Assembly (NCBI GenBank): GCA_009702325.1
Contig: WLID01000005.1
Span: forward strand, 62,001-126,000
Direction: 5' to 3'
Origin: Actinomycetota bacterium
GTDB taxonomy: Bacteria; Actinomycetota; Thermoleophilia; Gaiellales; Gaiellaceae
Length of the DNA: 64,000 nt
In this document: piece by piece, positions 32,808 through 41,990 of the stretch
How the letters are laid out: every line of letters begins with the position of its first letter
Position numbering within the stretch: the first letter of the stretch is position 1
The notes under the pieces: model-generated
Database searches by the model: none
What the model saw: only the letters and a program-made list of their open reading frames with translations
Told to the model about the DNA's origin: nothing
Program-made: the position numbers and the translations under genes

Positions 32808-33824
32808 CTACGAGTAGAACAGCGTGCGTCGGGCGCGCCCGGAGCCCGTCTCAATGCCTGTGGCGAGCTCGTAGTTGATCGTGCCTGCGTGGCGTGCGTG
32901 CACCTCCAGCGGCACCCCAGGGCCAACGAGCGTGACGTGCGTTCCCTGCGGCAGGCGCCCCGGCAGCTGCACCGCAAACGCATCCATCGAAACTGTTCCG
33001 ATGACGTGGCACGGCTCGTCGGCGACAAGGACCGTCGTGCCCGTCAGATCCCGCCGAAAGCCGTCGGCGTACCCAACAGGAACGATCCCGATCCACGTCG
33101 GCTCGGTCGCGACGAAGCGGCGACCGTACCCAGCCGACTCGCCAGGTTGCACCTGCTTCACGAGCGCGAGCTCGCTCTGCCATGAGAGCACGGGCTCCAA
33201 ACCGTCGTCAGCGGGATCACGCTGGAATGGTGAGAGGCCATAGATCGCGATGCCGCACCTAACCGCATCGAGGCGCGCCTCCGGGAGCCTGAGGAGAGCG
33301 GCGCTGTTTGCAACGTGCCGCGTGAGATGTCGGTGCGGCTCAGTCGCCGCGAGGAAGCGCTCGAGCTGCGTGCGCACGAAGTCGAGGTCGTCGTCGGCTG
33401 TCGCGAAATGGGTCATCAAGCCAACAACGTTGTGATCCGGAGTGATGAGCTCGGACATTCCCCAACGCCCCATGCCGGTGTCGAGCTTCAGATGAACGGG
33501 GATCTCGGCCGGAATGTCGTCGCTGACCACGAGCTCGAGACGCGCGTCGCGCGCCTGTGCAACCTCGCGATTCGACGACCGACCGAGGACGATGATCCGT
33601 GGGTCGGGAAGCTCCCGCCGCAGCGCGAGCCCCTCGGCGACGGTCGCCACACACAGCGCTTTCGCCCCCGCGCCGAGCGCCGTGTCACCGCAATCAGCCG
33701 CTCCGTGACCATACGCATTTGCCTTCACGACTGCCCAGACTTCACTCGAGCCTGCCACCTCGACGAGGTGCTTGACGTTGCGCCGCAGCGCACCAAGGTC
33801 GATCGTGATCTCGCTTCGCGCCAT
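32808..33824 (-). CDS. alr: alanine racemase
   Basis: PLP enzyme making D-alanine for peptidoglycan. The 338 residues show the PLP lysine (Lys34) in AVVKANAYGHG, HLKLDTGMGRWG, HVANSAALLRLP, GIAIYGLSP, GESAGYGRRF and GTVSMDAFAV. Slightly shorter than the usual 360-380. The frame is open far upstream across the divergent gene, but ATG 33824 starts the conserved barrel, and TACGAT lies 8 bases before it. Confidence 0.95.
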   Translation of the reverse strand: MARSEITIDLGALRRNVKHLVEVAGSSEVWAVVKANAYGHGAADCGDTALGAGAKALCVATVAEGLALRRELPDPRIIVLGRSSNREVAQARDARLELVVSDDIPAEIPVHLKLDTGMGRWGMSELITPDHNVVGLMTHFATADDDLDFVRTQLERFLAATEPHRHLTRHVANSAALLRLPEARLDAVRCGIAIYGLSPFQRDPADDGLEPVLSWQSELALVKQVQPGESAGYGRRFVATEPTWIGIVPVGYADGFRRDLTGTTVLVADEPCHVIGTVSMDAFAVQLPGRLPQGTHVTLVGPGVPLEVHARHAGTINYELATGIETGSGRARRTLFYS

Positions 33825-33832
33825 CACTGCGC

Positions 33833-33838
33833 ATCGTA
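33833..33838 (-). promoter_or_regulatory. -10 box of alr
   Basis: TACGAT on the minus strand ends 8 bases before the alr ATG. Confidence 0.5.
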
Positions 33839-33899
33839 GAGCCGGGCGGCGTCGTATTAAGGCTCCAAGCGCGTTCCCACACAGTCGCCGAGCTTTGAG

Positions 33900-33905
33900 T
33901 ACGAT
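33900..33905 (+). promoter_or_regulatory. -10 box upstream of the 24-codon ORF
   Basis: TACGAT ends 8 bases before the ATG at 33914, which would make the short upstream ORF leaderless. Confidence 0.45.
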
Positions 33906-33913
33906 CGCCGCCG

Positions 33914-33988
33914 ATGGCTGACCGCGTCCTCCCCCGCGCGTGCGACCCACGACCACTGCCGCTCCCACAAAGGGGCTGCTCCTCGTGA
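33914..33988 (+). CDS. 24-residue leader peptide ORF coupled to the PQQ-repeat gene
   Basis: The ATG ORF begins MADRVLPRACDP and ends RGCSS; its TGA overlaps the GTG start of the next gene (GTGA at 33985-33988). A -10 box 8 bases upstream makes its ATG the first codon of the predicted mRNA. It is proline/arginine-rich with two cysteines and has no signal peptide. It may only serve to load ribosomes onto the downstream start, or it may sense translation. Confidence 0.5.
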   Translation: MADRVLPRACDPRPLPLPQRGCSS

Positions 33989-35526
33989 ATCGTCGTATCG
34001 CGATTGGCGCTGCCCTCGTTGCGGTGTGCGCACTGGGGATCCTTGCCGCTGCGGGCGCGACGCCCGAAGCGAAGGTCAAGCCAAAGAAGGCAACCACTGC
34101 CAAGGCGACGACGGCAAAGGCGACAACGGCAAAGGCGACAACAGCGAAGACAACAACCGCTGCTGCGACCACGACCGCAAAGTCACCGACGGCCACGCCG
34201 CTGCCGGCGCCAAACGACACCGCGTGGCTCTCGTTCGGGAACGACGACCAGTCAACGAAGGGTGTGGTGTCGGCCGCGATCACAGCAGCGACGGTCGGCA
34301 ACCTCCATCCCCGCTGGACGGTGAAGCTGGCCGGACAGGTTGTGGCGCAGCCGCTCTACTACCAAGGCTTGGTCTACGTCGCGAGCGAGGGTGGCGACCT
34401 CCTGGCCGTCAACGCCTCAACAGGCGCGGTCGTGTGGAAGAAGACCTCATCGGTTGTCAAGACGCCGTCGTGCGGCACATGGGGTATCTCGGCGACACCC
34501 GTGATCGACATCGGTCGCCACCGCATCTACGTTGCGCAGGCGAACGGCCAGATCAACGGGTACGACCTCACGTCAGGCGGCCAGATCGCCGGGTTCCCGG
34601 TCTCGGTCGTGAGCTCCTCGGTGATGGAGTACGTCTGGGGTGGGCTCCGCATCTACGGCAACCGCGTACTTGCTGGCATCTCCTCGCACTGCGACGAGCC
34701 CAACACGAACGGGGCGTATGCGACGGGCAAGCTCGTTGGGGTCAACCTCGACAACACGACCGACAAGATCTTCTTCCAGCCCGTGACAGGCTCAGGACAC
34801 CTCGGTGGCATCTGGGGCTACTCAGGCGCGACGGTACAGCCGGGTGGTGGCTCTGTCTTCACCGCGACAGGGAATGCGATCGGCACCGACCCCGCCTGCA
34901 AGTGCCAACACGACGACTGGGGCTACGGCGACGCGATCGTGCAGCTCGACGCGAACCTCAAGGTGCTCGCAGCGAACAATCCGGGGATCCCTAAGGCTGG
35001 CGATGACGACTGGGGTGCCGCTCCAGCGCTCTTCCAACCGCAGGGCTGCCAGCCGTTGGCGGTCGCCGAAAACAAGAACGGGTTGATCTACGTCTACAAC
35101 CAAAACAGCCTCACTTCGGGGCCGATCTGGTCGCTTGGCATCGGTGACGGGGCCTCCCCGTTGCTCGACAGCCCAGCGTGGTCGTCGTACGAGCAGATGT
35201 TCTACGTCGCCGGTGCACGCATGCCGTACGACCGCAGCCAGCCCCGCACCGGCGAAGGCATCATCGCGATCAAAGTCGGCCCCGGCTGCACGTTCTCTGT
35301 CGCCTGGACGGCGCCGACCGGCGACGGCCCGCAAGCCCCGCCGATCGTCGTCGGCAACGTGGTGTTCGCCTCGGGCAGCAACCACAACGTCGTCGCGCTC
35401 GATGCGGCCACGGGCAAGCAGCTCTGGATCGATACGACGCAGGGAACAACACTTGGCGCACCGAGCGAAGCGGCGGGAACGCTCTTTGCGCCAGACGGAT
35501 CGACCGTCACCGCGTTCGGCCCCTAG
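33985..35526 (+). CDS. secreted PQQ-repeat (beta-propeller) protein
   Basis: A 513-residue protein. The GTG at 33985 has AAAGGGG 9 bases upstream and begins the signal peptide VNRRIAIGAALVAVCALG. A low-complexity linker of Ala-Thr-Thr-Ala-Lys units follows (about residues 35-65), then a beta-propeller with repeats such as LVYVASEGGDLLAVNASTGA, IYVAQANGQINGYD and VVALDAATGKQLW. Six to eight cysteines suggest disulphides. No dehydrogenase metal/active-site Asp motif is evident, so a binding or scaffolding role is as likely as catalysis. Confidence 0.85.
   Translation: MNRRIAIGAALVAVCALGILAAAGATPEAKVKPKKATTAKATTAKATTAKATTAKTTTAAATTTAKSPTATPLPAPNDTAWLSFGNDDQSTKGVVSAAITAATVGNLHPRWTVKLAGQVVAQPLYYQGLVYVASEGGDLLAVNASTGAVVWKKTSSVVKTPSCGTWGISATPVIDIGRHRIYVAQANGQINGYDLTSGGQIAGFPVSVVSSSVMEYVWGGLRIYGNRVLAGISSHCDEPNTNGAYATGKLVGVNLDNTTDKIFFQPVTGSGHLGGIWGYSGATVQPGGGSVFTATGNAIGTDPACKCQHDDWGYGDAIVQLDANLKVLAANNPGIPKAGDDDWGAAPALFQPQGCQPLAVAENKNGLIYVYNQNSLTSGPIWSLGIGDGASPLLDSPAWSSYEQMFYVAGARMPYDRSQPRTGEGIIAIKVGPGCTFSVAWTAPTGDGPQAPPIVVGNVVFASGSNHNVVALDAATGKQLWIDTTQGTTLGAPSEAAGTLFAPDGSTVTAFGP
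34090..34149 (+). repeat. four in-frame 15-base repeats
   Basis: Four tandem 15-base units each encoding A-T-T-A-K form the flexible linker after the signal peptide of the PQQ-repeat protein. Units differ only at synonymous positions. Copy number may vary between strains. Confidence 0.85.
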
Positions 35527-35539
35527 GCCAGCCGCGGGA

Positions 35540-36940
35540 TCAGACCGGCGAGATGCCGGCGCCAGCGCCAGCAAGCGCCAGGCGAATGCCGTGCAGCAGA
35601 TCTGAGGCGACGACGCCACGCTGCGGTTCGACGAGCTGGGAGGCGAGCCCGTGAGCTGTCGCGGCAGCGGCAGCAGCCAGGCTGGGCTCAAGGCCCTTCG
35701 CGGCAAACGACGCGACGATTCCCGTCAACACATCACCCGATCCTGCCGTCGCGAGCGACGCTCGCCCGAAGCCGCACACGAGCACCCCTTCTCGTGGCGT
35801 CGCAACGAGTGTGTCGGGGCCCTTCAACAGCACGGTTGAGCCAAAACGAACAGCAGCGCGTCGTACCGCTTCAAGGCGATGCGCCTCGATGTCATCGGTA
35901 TCGGTCCCGAGCAGTCGCGCGAGCTCTCCTGCGTGCGGCGTCAAGATCGTGGGTGCGCGACGTTCGAAGGGGTCGAGATCGAACAGCGCGTCGGCGTCGA
36001 GCACGACGGGCACGGTGAGGTTTTCGAGCAGCACGCGAACGAGCTCGCGGGTGCCTTCGCTGCGTCCGAGACCCGGGCCGATCGCTACGGCGTCGGCGCG
36101 CGTTGCCGCCTCAAGGATGCTGTCGGCTGCGCGAGGCACAAGACGACCAAGCGAATCCTCAGGGAGCGGAACCTTGACGGCCTCGAGGATGAGTGACTCA
36201 AGCGTCGGCAGCGCCGACTCGGGTGCTGCGAGCAGCACGTAACCGGCGTCGGCACGGAATGCCGCCTTCGCGGTAAGCACGGGTGCGCCGATCATCCCGC
36301 GCGACCCGCCGACGACCAGCACAGCTCCTGCCCGGTACTTGGTGGACGAGGGCGCCTTCGCGGGCACTGTGTCGAGGATCCGTGCCTGCACGAGACGATG
36401 TTCTGTCCCCGGCACGTCGAGGCCGATGTCTGCGACGTGGATCTGCCCACATGCGCCACGCCCGGGCGAGACGAGGTGCCCGACCTTGGCGCTCCCGAAG
36501 GTGACTGTGACCTCGGCACGAACGACCGCGCCTGGGATCTCACCCGACGACGCGTCGACACCCGAGGCGATATCGATTGCGACAACCGGCTTGCCTGACG
36601 CGTTGACGCGCTCAATCATCCGCGCCGCGTCTTCCCGAGGCGCGTCCTTCAGCCCAATGCCGAACAGCGCATCAACGATCACATCGGGATCGCCGAGCTC
36701 ACCGAAGCCCTCAACGACCGTTACGTCGCGACCTGCAGCCCCCAAAACGCGGGCGCAGACCTTGCCATCGCCCCCGTTGTTGCCGTGCCCGCACACAACC
36801 GCGACTGAGCCAGGGAACCGTCCGAGCACAACCTGAGCGACGGCCGCACCCGCGCGCTCCATCAGCTCGTCGAGCGACCCGTCGTAGGCCTCTTCAGCGG
36901 CCCGCACCTCACCGGCAGTTGCGAGCGGGGCGAACATCAC
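35540..36940 (-). CDS. nnr: bifunctional NAD(P)H-hydrate epimerase/ADP-dependent dehydratase
   Basis: Repairs hydrated NAD(P)H. The 466-residue protein has the NnrE epimerase domain (about 1-180; CGHGNNGGDGKV, DALFGIGLKDA, AIDIASGVDASSG) and the NnrD ribokinase-like dehydratase domain (about 190-466; GGSRGMIGAPVLTAKAAFRA, shown as GGSRGMIGAP; GPGLGRSEGT; TPHAGELARLLG; KGPDTLVATP; ATAGSGDVLTGI). Its start overlaps the acpS stop by 4 bases; acpS-nnr is a widely conserved pair. Confidence 0.95.
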   Translation of the reverse strand: MMFAPLATAGEVRAAEEAYDGSLDELMERAGAAVAQVVLGRFPGSVAVVCGHGNNGGDGKVCARVLGAAGRDVTVVEGFGELGDPDVIVDALFGIGLKDAPREDAARMIERVNASGKPVVAIDIASGVDASSGEIPGAVVRAEVTVTFGSAKVGHLVSPGRGACGQIHVADIGLDVPGTEHRLVQARILDTVPAKAPSSTKYRAGAVLVVGGSRGMIGAPVLTAKAAFRADAGYVLLAAPESALPTLESLILEAVKVPLPEDSLGRLVPRAADSILEAATRADAVAIGPGLGRSEGTRELVRVLLENLTVPVVLDADALFDLDPFERRAPTILTPHAGELARLLGTDTDDIEAHRLEAVRRAAVRFGSTVLLKGPDTLVATPREGVLVCGFGRASLATAGSGDVLTGIVASFAAKGLEPSLAAAAAATAHGLASQLVEPQRGVVASDLLHGIRLALAGAGAGISPV

Positions 36941-37377
36941 CCTTGCTTCGCCTCGCGCCAGGCGGTGCGACCGTCGGTCGCAGTGGCGGGATCGAAGTCC
37001 TCCGCTTGGAGGATCACGGCAATCGCTGCAGCAAGCTCACGGGAATGCGTCATCGAGAGTTCGATCGGGCCGGCGCCCATGCGCTCGGCGAACCTCCCGG
37101 TACGACCCGACAGGTGCACCCCTGGCTTCGGGCGGCCGCGAATCTCGATCTCCTTCCAGGTGAAGTACACGCCCGAGCCGAGCGCCTTGCCGATTGCCTC
37201 TTTCGCGGCGAACCGGCCGGCGTAATGCTGGGCGGGGTTGGGCTTTGAGTCGCAGTAGGCACGCTCAGCCTCAGTGAAGCACCGGTCACGAAAGCCGCTC
37301 GGATGTCGCTCCAGCGCGCGCCGCACCCGCTCGATCTCGATCAGGTCGACGCCGATGCGGAGCGGCGGTTGAGTCAC
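36937..37377 (-). CDS. acpS: holo-[acyl-carrier-protein] synthase
   Basis: Transfers 4'-phosphopantetheine from CoA to acyl carrier protein. The 146 residues include GVDLIEIERVRRAL with the metal-binding Asp11, FTEAERAYC, GRFAAKEAIGKALG with the metal-binding Glu, and SMTHSRELAAAI. The C-terminal tail after residue 125 is longer than in the 120-residue core family. It overlaps both neighbours by 4 bases, so HAD-acpS-nnr form one transcript. Confidence 0.95.
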   Translation of the reverse strand: MTQPPLRIGVDLIEIERVRRALERHPSGFRDRCFTEAERAYCDSKPNPAQHYAGRFAAKEAIGKALGSGVYFTWKEIEIRGRPKPGVHLSGRTGRFAERMGAGPIELSMTHSRELAAAIAVILQAEDFDPATATDGRTAWREAKQG

Positions 37378-38153
37378 AGGTTTGCTTCCAGCCAGTCGGG
37401 AACTTGAGCGATCGACGAGACGATGCCGTCGGGAACGATCGTCGACGACTCGAAGTCGTCGGGCCGAAACTTTCCTGTCCGGACGAGGATCGTCTTGACG
37501 CCGTGGCGCTGGGCGCCGGCGATGTCGCCTTCGAGGTCGTCACCGATCATCCACGCGAACTCAGCGTCGGCGTCAATCGCCTCAAGCGCAGCACCGAAGT
37601 AGGCGGGCGAAGGCTTACCAAGCACGGTCGCTTCGACACCTGTCGCGTACTCAAGCCCCGCCACAAACGCACCTGCGTCGAGACGGGGGCCTTCGGCCGT
37701 CTGCCACCAGCGAGTCTTGTGGAGGCAATAGAGCTCGGCACCACCGTCGAGTTCGAGGAACGCGCGGTTCAAGTTCAAGTAGTTGAAGATGCGGCCCGTC
37801 TCCTCGCCATCCTCGTCCGCGCCGCCGATCAGCACCGCATCGACGTTCATGCCGGCAAGCTCGACCCCTTCGAGGTCGTCGATCAGCCCGGGCATCGTCA
37901 GTGCGAGCACCCGCTTGCCCTTGAGGGCGCGTGCCGCGACCGAGCCGGTCGTCTGGAGTTCATCGTCTCCGACCGCAAACCCGAGGCTGCGGAGCCGCTC
38001 ACCGAGCTGCGCGCGGGACATGGTGGTTGAGTTCGTGACGAACCGGAGCCGATGCCCGGCGTCGCGAAGGTCGGCAACCGCATCGACCGCGCCCGGGATG
38101 AGATGCCCGGAAACATGCAGCACCCCATCGACGTCAAGCAAAATCGCAGCCAT
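37374..38153 (-). CDS. HAD-IIA phosphatase (NagD/LHPP-like)
   Basis: A 259-residue HAD hydrolase with C2-type cap. Motif I is LLDVDGVLHVSG, motif II FVTNSTTMSR, motif III Lys in VLGKPSPAYF and motif IV MIGDDLEGDIAGAQ. Close relatives are LHPP/NagD-like phosphatases and nitrophenylphosphatases. The substrate cannot be told. A TAGACT box lies 8 bases before the ATG; it heads the acpS-nnr unit. Confidence 0.9.
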   Translation of the reverse strand: MAAILLDVDGVLHVSGHLIPGAVDAVADLRDAGHRLRFVTNSTTMSRAQLGERLRSLGFAVGDDELQTTGSVAARALKGKRVLALTMPGLIDDLEGVELAGMNVDAVLIGGADEDGEETGRIFNYLNLNRAFLELDGGAELYCLHKTRWWQTAEGPRLDAGAFVAGLEYATGVEATVLGKPSPAYFGAALEAIDADAEFAWMIGDDLEGDIAGAQRHGVKTILVRTGKFRPDDFESSTIVPDGIVSSIAQVPDWLEANL

Positions 38154-38161
38154 GGGAACCG

Positions 38162-38167
38162 AGTCTA
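38162..38167 (-). promoter_or_regulatory. -10 box of the HAD-acpS-nnr unit
   Basis: TAGACT on the minus strand ends 8 bases before the HAD ATG at 38153. Confidence 0.5.
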
Positions 38168-38198
38168 GATCCTGCTCCTGCCGTCGAGGTCGTGCGAC

Positions 38199-38585
38199 AT
38201 GAATGACGAGCTCGTTGCAGCAGAAGTTGCGTTTCGCTTTTCCCGCTCAAGTGGGCCCGGTGGACAGCACGCGCAGAAGAGTTCGACGCGCGTCGAAGCA
38301 TTGTTCGACGTTGCAGAATCGGCCGCCCTCTCGGCCAGCGAGCGCGAGCGCGTGCTGGCGAAGATCGGCCCGGTCGTGCGTGCGATCGCCCAGGACGAGC
38401 GGTCTCAGCTTCGCAACCGCGAGCTTGCAACAGGGCGGATCGTCGCTCAGCTCAAAGAGGCGTTGAAGCGCCGCCGACCGCGAACTGCGACGAAGCCGAC
38501 GTTGGCTTCACGCGAACGCCGCCTCGACACCAAGCGCAAGGCCGGCGAGACAAAACGTCTCCGCCGCTCGCCGCCCGACTCATAG
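38199..38585 (+). CDS. arfB: alternative ribosome-rescue factor B (ICT1/YaeJ type)
   Basis: A 128-residue peptidyl-tRNA hydrolase that frees stalled ribosomes. The RF-1-like core has the catalytic GGQ in SRSSGPGGQHAQKSSTRVE, followed by DERSQLRNRELATGRIV. The basic C-terminal tail (KRRRPRTATKPTLASRER, then RRLDTKRKAGETKRLRRS) inserts into the mRNA channel in this family. Standard length. Confidence 0.93.
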   Translation: MNDELVAAEVAFRFSRSSGPGGQHAQKSSTRVEALFDVAESAALSASERERVLAKIGPVVRAIAQDERSQLRNRELATGRIVAQLKEALKRRRPRTATKPTLASRERRLDTKRKAGETKRLRRSPPDS

Positions 38586-38644
38586 CGCGCTGAGCCAATC
38601 GCGTCTAGAGCCGAGCCGTCACGATTTTGACGCTAACGGAGGGC

Positions 38645-38669
38645 TTGGCGACACATGCTTCGTCGCCAA
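38645..38669. terminator. stem-loop after arfB
   Basis: TTGGCGAC (38645-38652) and GTCGCCAA (38662-38669) pair perfectly over 8 bases with a 9-base loop. It lies between the arfB stop and the stop of the small minus-strand ORF. Confidence 0.5.
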
Positions 38670-38683
38670 TCCCACGAACGAAG

Positions 38684-38794
38684 CTAGCGCCAGTTCGGGC
38701 GGCAGCGACCGTCGTGCCGTGAGTCAACGCCGAAGCGAACCGCGAGGACGCCGAACGCGACGCCGATACCGATGATGATCAGGAATGTTGTCAT
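38684..38794 (-). CDS. 36-residue putative membrane micro-protein
   Basis: An ATG ORF beginning MTTFLIIIGIGVAFGVLAV, one hydrophobic helix, with a basic/polar tail ending RPNWR. It lies divergent from lysR in a 268-base gap and has no clear Shine-Dalgarno sequence. The hydrophobic start is suggestive, but it may be chance. Confidence 0.35.
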   Translation of the reverse strand: MTTFLIIIGIGVAFGVLAVRFGVDSRHDGRCRPNWR

Positions 38795-38812
38795 GTCTGC
38801 ATTGTCGGCGGG

Positions 38813-38822
38813 AATGATCATT
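38813..38822. promoter_or_regulatory. 10-base palindrome upstream of lysR
   Basis: AATGATCATT is a perfect palindrome 31 bases before the lysR ATG, in an AT-rich patch unusual for the window. Possible LysR autoregulatory half-site region. Confidence 0.35.
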
Positions 38823-38836
38823 AGTACAAATCGAGC

Positions 38837-38842
38837 TACACT
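38837..38842 (+). promoter_or_regulatory. -10 box of lysR-type gene
   Basis: TACACT lies 11 bases before ATG 38854 and 5 bases before an in-frame TTG at 38848; no Shine-Dalgarno sequence. Confidence 0.4.
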
Positions 38843-38853
38843 TCTTATTGATT

Positions 38854-39807
38854 ATGAAACGTGATCGTTCTCTTCTGTTTGATCCGTGGCTTGGCGTTGA
38901 GGTTCGACACCTCGCTGCCCTCGAGGCGATCGCGAACGAAGGCACCTTTGGCAAGGCCGCGATCAGGCTCGGCTACACCCAGTCGGCGATCAGCCAACAG
39001 ATTGCGACGCTCGAACGCGTTGTTGGCGCACAGCTGATCGAACGCCCCGGCGGCCCTCGGCCGGTCTCTCTCACCGAAGCGGGCAAGGTTCTCCTCGGGC
39101 ATGCCGAGTCGATCGTCGGCCGCCTGAAGGCAGCCCAGGCCGACCTGGCGGCACTCTCTGCCGGTGAGTCGGGCTCGTTGCGCGTCGGGACATTCCAGAG
39201 CGTCGGGGCCCGCGTCCTGCCAGAAGTGATGCGCCGGTTCGCGAAAACGTGGCCGCACGTCGATGTCGTGCTGCACGAGTCGAACTCCGACCGTGAGCTC
39301 GCAACGCTTGTCGAGCGCGGCGAGCTCGACGTGGCGTTTGCGCAACTTCCGATTGAGGCACCCTCGCTCGAATGGTTCGAGTTGCTTCGCGACGACTACG
39401 TCGTTGTCGCCAGCCGCGACTCGCCCATCGCGTCGCGCACACGGCCGCTCTCGCTCGCTGAGATCGCGAACCAGCCGTTGATCGGGTTCCGCCAATGCCG
39501 TGCAACCGAGATCGTCGTCGACCAGCTCCGTGCGAGCGGCCACGAGCCGCGCTTTGTCTCTCGCTCCGACGACAACGGTGTCGTGCAGGGACTCGCGGGC
39601 GCCGGCATCGGCATCGCGGTGATGCCACGTCTCACCGTTGATGCGAACGACGACTCGATCGTGATCGTCGATCTCGGCCACCGGCTCGCGCCGCGCATCG
39701 TCGGGATGGTGTGGCATGCCGACCGCTACCACTCGGCTGCAGCGCGGTCATTCGTTGAGACGGCACGCGAAGTCGCGGCCGAAACCGGCGCGGCACTCGC
39801 AGCCTAA
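38854..39807 (+). CDS. LysR-family transcriptional regulator
   Basis: A 317-residue LTTR: winged helix-turn-helix at residues about 17-75 (HLAALEAIANEGTFGKAAIR, SQSAISQQ-type AISQQIATLERVVGAQLIER), linker helix, then a periplasmic-binding-like effector domain (SLRVGTFQSVGARVLPEVMR to GIAVMPRLTV). The ligand is unknown. The flanking micro-ORF at 38684-38794 is its only divergent neighbour. Alternative TTG start at 38848. Confidence 0.92.
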   Translation: MKRDRSLLFDPWLGVEVRHLAALEAIANEGTFGKAAIRLGYTQSAISQQIATLERVVGAQLIERPGGPRPVSLTEAGKVLLGHAESIVGRLKAAQADLAALSAGESGSLRVGTFQSVGARVLPEVMRRFAKTWPHVDVVLHESNSDRELATLVERGELDVAFAQLPIEAPSLEWFELLRDDYVVVASRDSPIASRTRPLSLAEIANQPLIGFRQCRATEIVVDQLRASGHEPRFVSRSDDNGVVQGLAGAGIGIAVMPRLTVDANDDSIVIVDLGHRLAPRIVGMVWHADRYHSAAARSFVETAREVAAETGAALAA

Positions 39808-39925
39808 ATCACCAGCCGCAGAAATTTGCCCTAGACAGAGACGTTGTCTTATGTGAGCATGCGGTAGACCCAGACGGTTGGTCCGCGGTCGCACACGCGG
39901 GGAGAGAAGCCATCTGAGGTAGCGC

Positions 39926-39975
39926 GCGGTCGGGTTGAGCGCGTGAGTCGCCGCAGCTCACGCGCCCCCGACCGC
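39926..39975 (-). terminator. two-stage stem-loop after glmS
   Basis: GCGCGTGAG/CTCACGCGC around a 9-base loop, extended after a small internal loop by GCGGTCGGG/CCCGACCGC. It begins 18 bases past the glmS stop on the minus strand. There is no U-tract, typical for this genome. The rest of the 186-base gap to lysR shows nothing else. Confidence 0.7.
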
Positions 39976-39993
39976 CGTGTTAACGCGATGGCG

Positions 39994-41823
<1,830 letters not shown>

Positions 41824-41943
41824 CTCTATACGTCCTTTGCTGTCAGCGCACGCCTCGTGCGAGCGCGAATTCGTTCGTCTGGGTCGTGGAGGCCAAGTGC
41901 GTTGCGGCGTTGGTGTTGAAGTAGCCAGTCAACATGAGGGCCA

Positions 41944-41990
41944 AAAATGCGAAAAGCCCGACTGATGCTTCCGTTCCAGCGGCGGAACGG
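41944..41990 (-). terminator. terminator after glmM with T-rich tail
   Basis: CCGTTCC (41971-41977) and GGAACGG (41984-41990) form a perfect 7-bp stem immediately after the glmM stop; on the minus strand GGGCTTTTCGC and ATTTTT tracts follow. This is the closest to a classical intrinsic terminator in the window. The rest of the glmM-glmS gap (to 41824) holds no recognised gene; a TTGACT lies near 41935 without a matching -10. Confidence 0.65.

Noticed and set aside
33825..34301. Extension of the alr frame upstream to 34301
   Set aside because: It is antisense to the Ala-Thr-Lys repeat region of the PQQ-repeat gene; low-complexity valine/alanine sequence with no homology to racemases.
41824..41990. 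Possible glmS ribozyme in the glmS leader
   Set aside because: The 167-base gap shows a glmM terminator and no conserved ribozyme core; the ribozyme is mainly known from Firmicutes.
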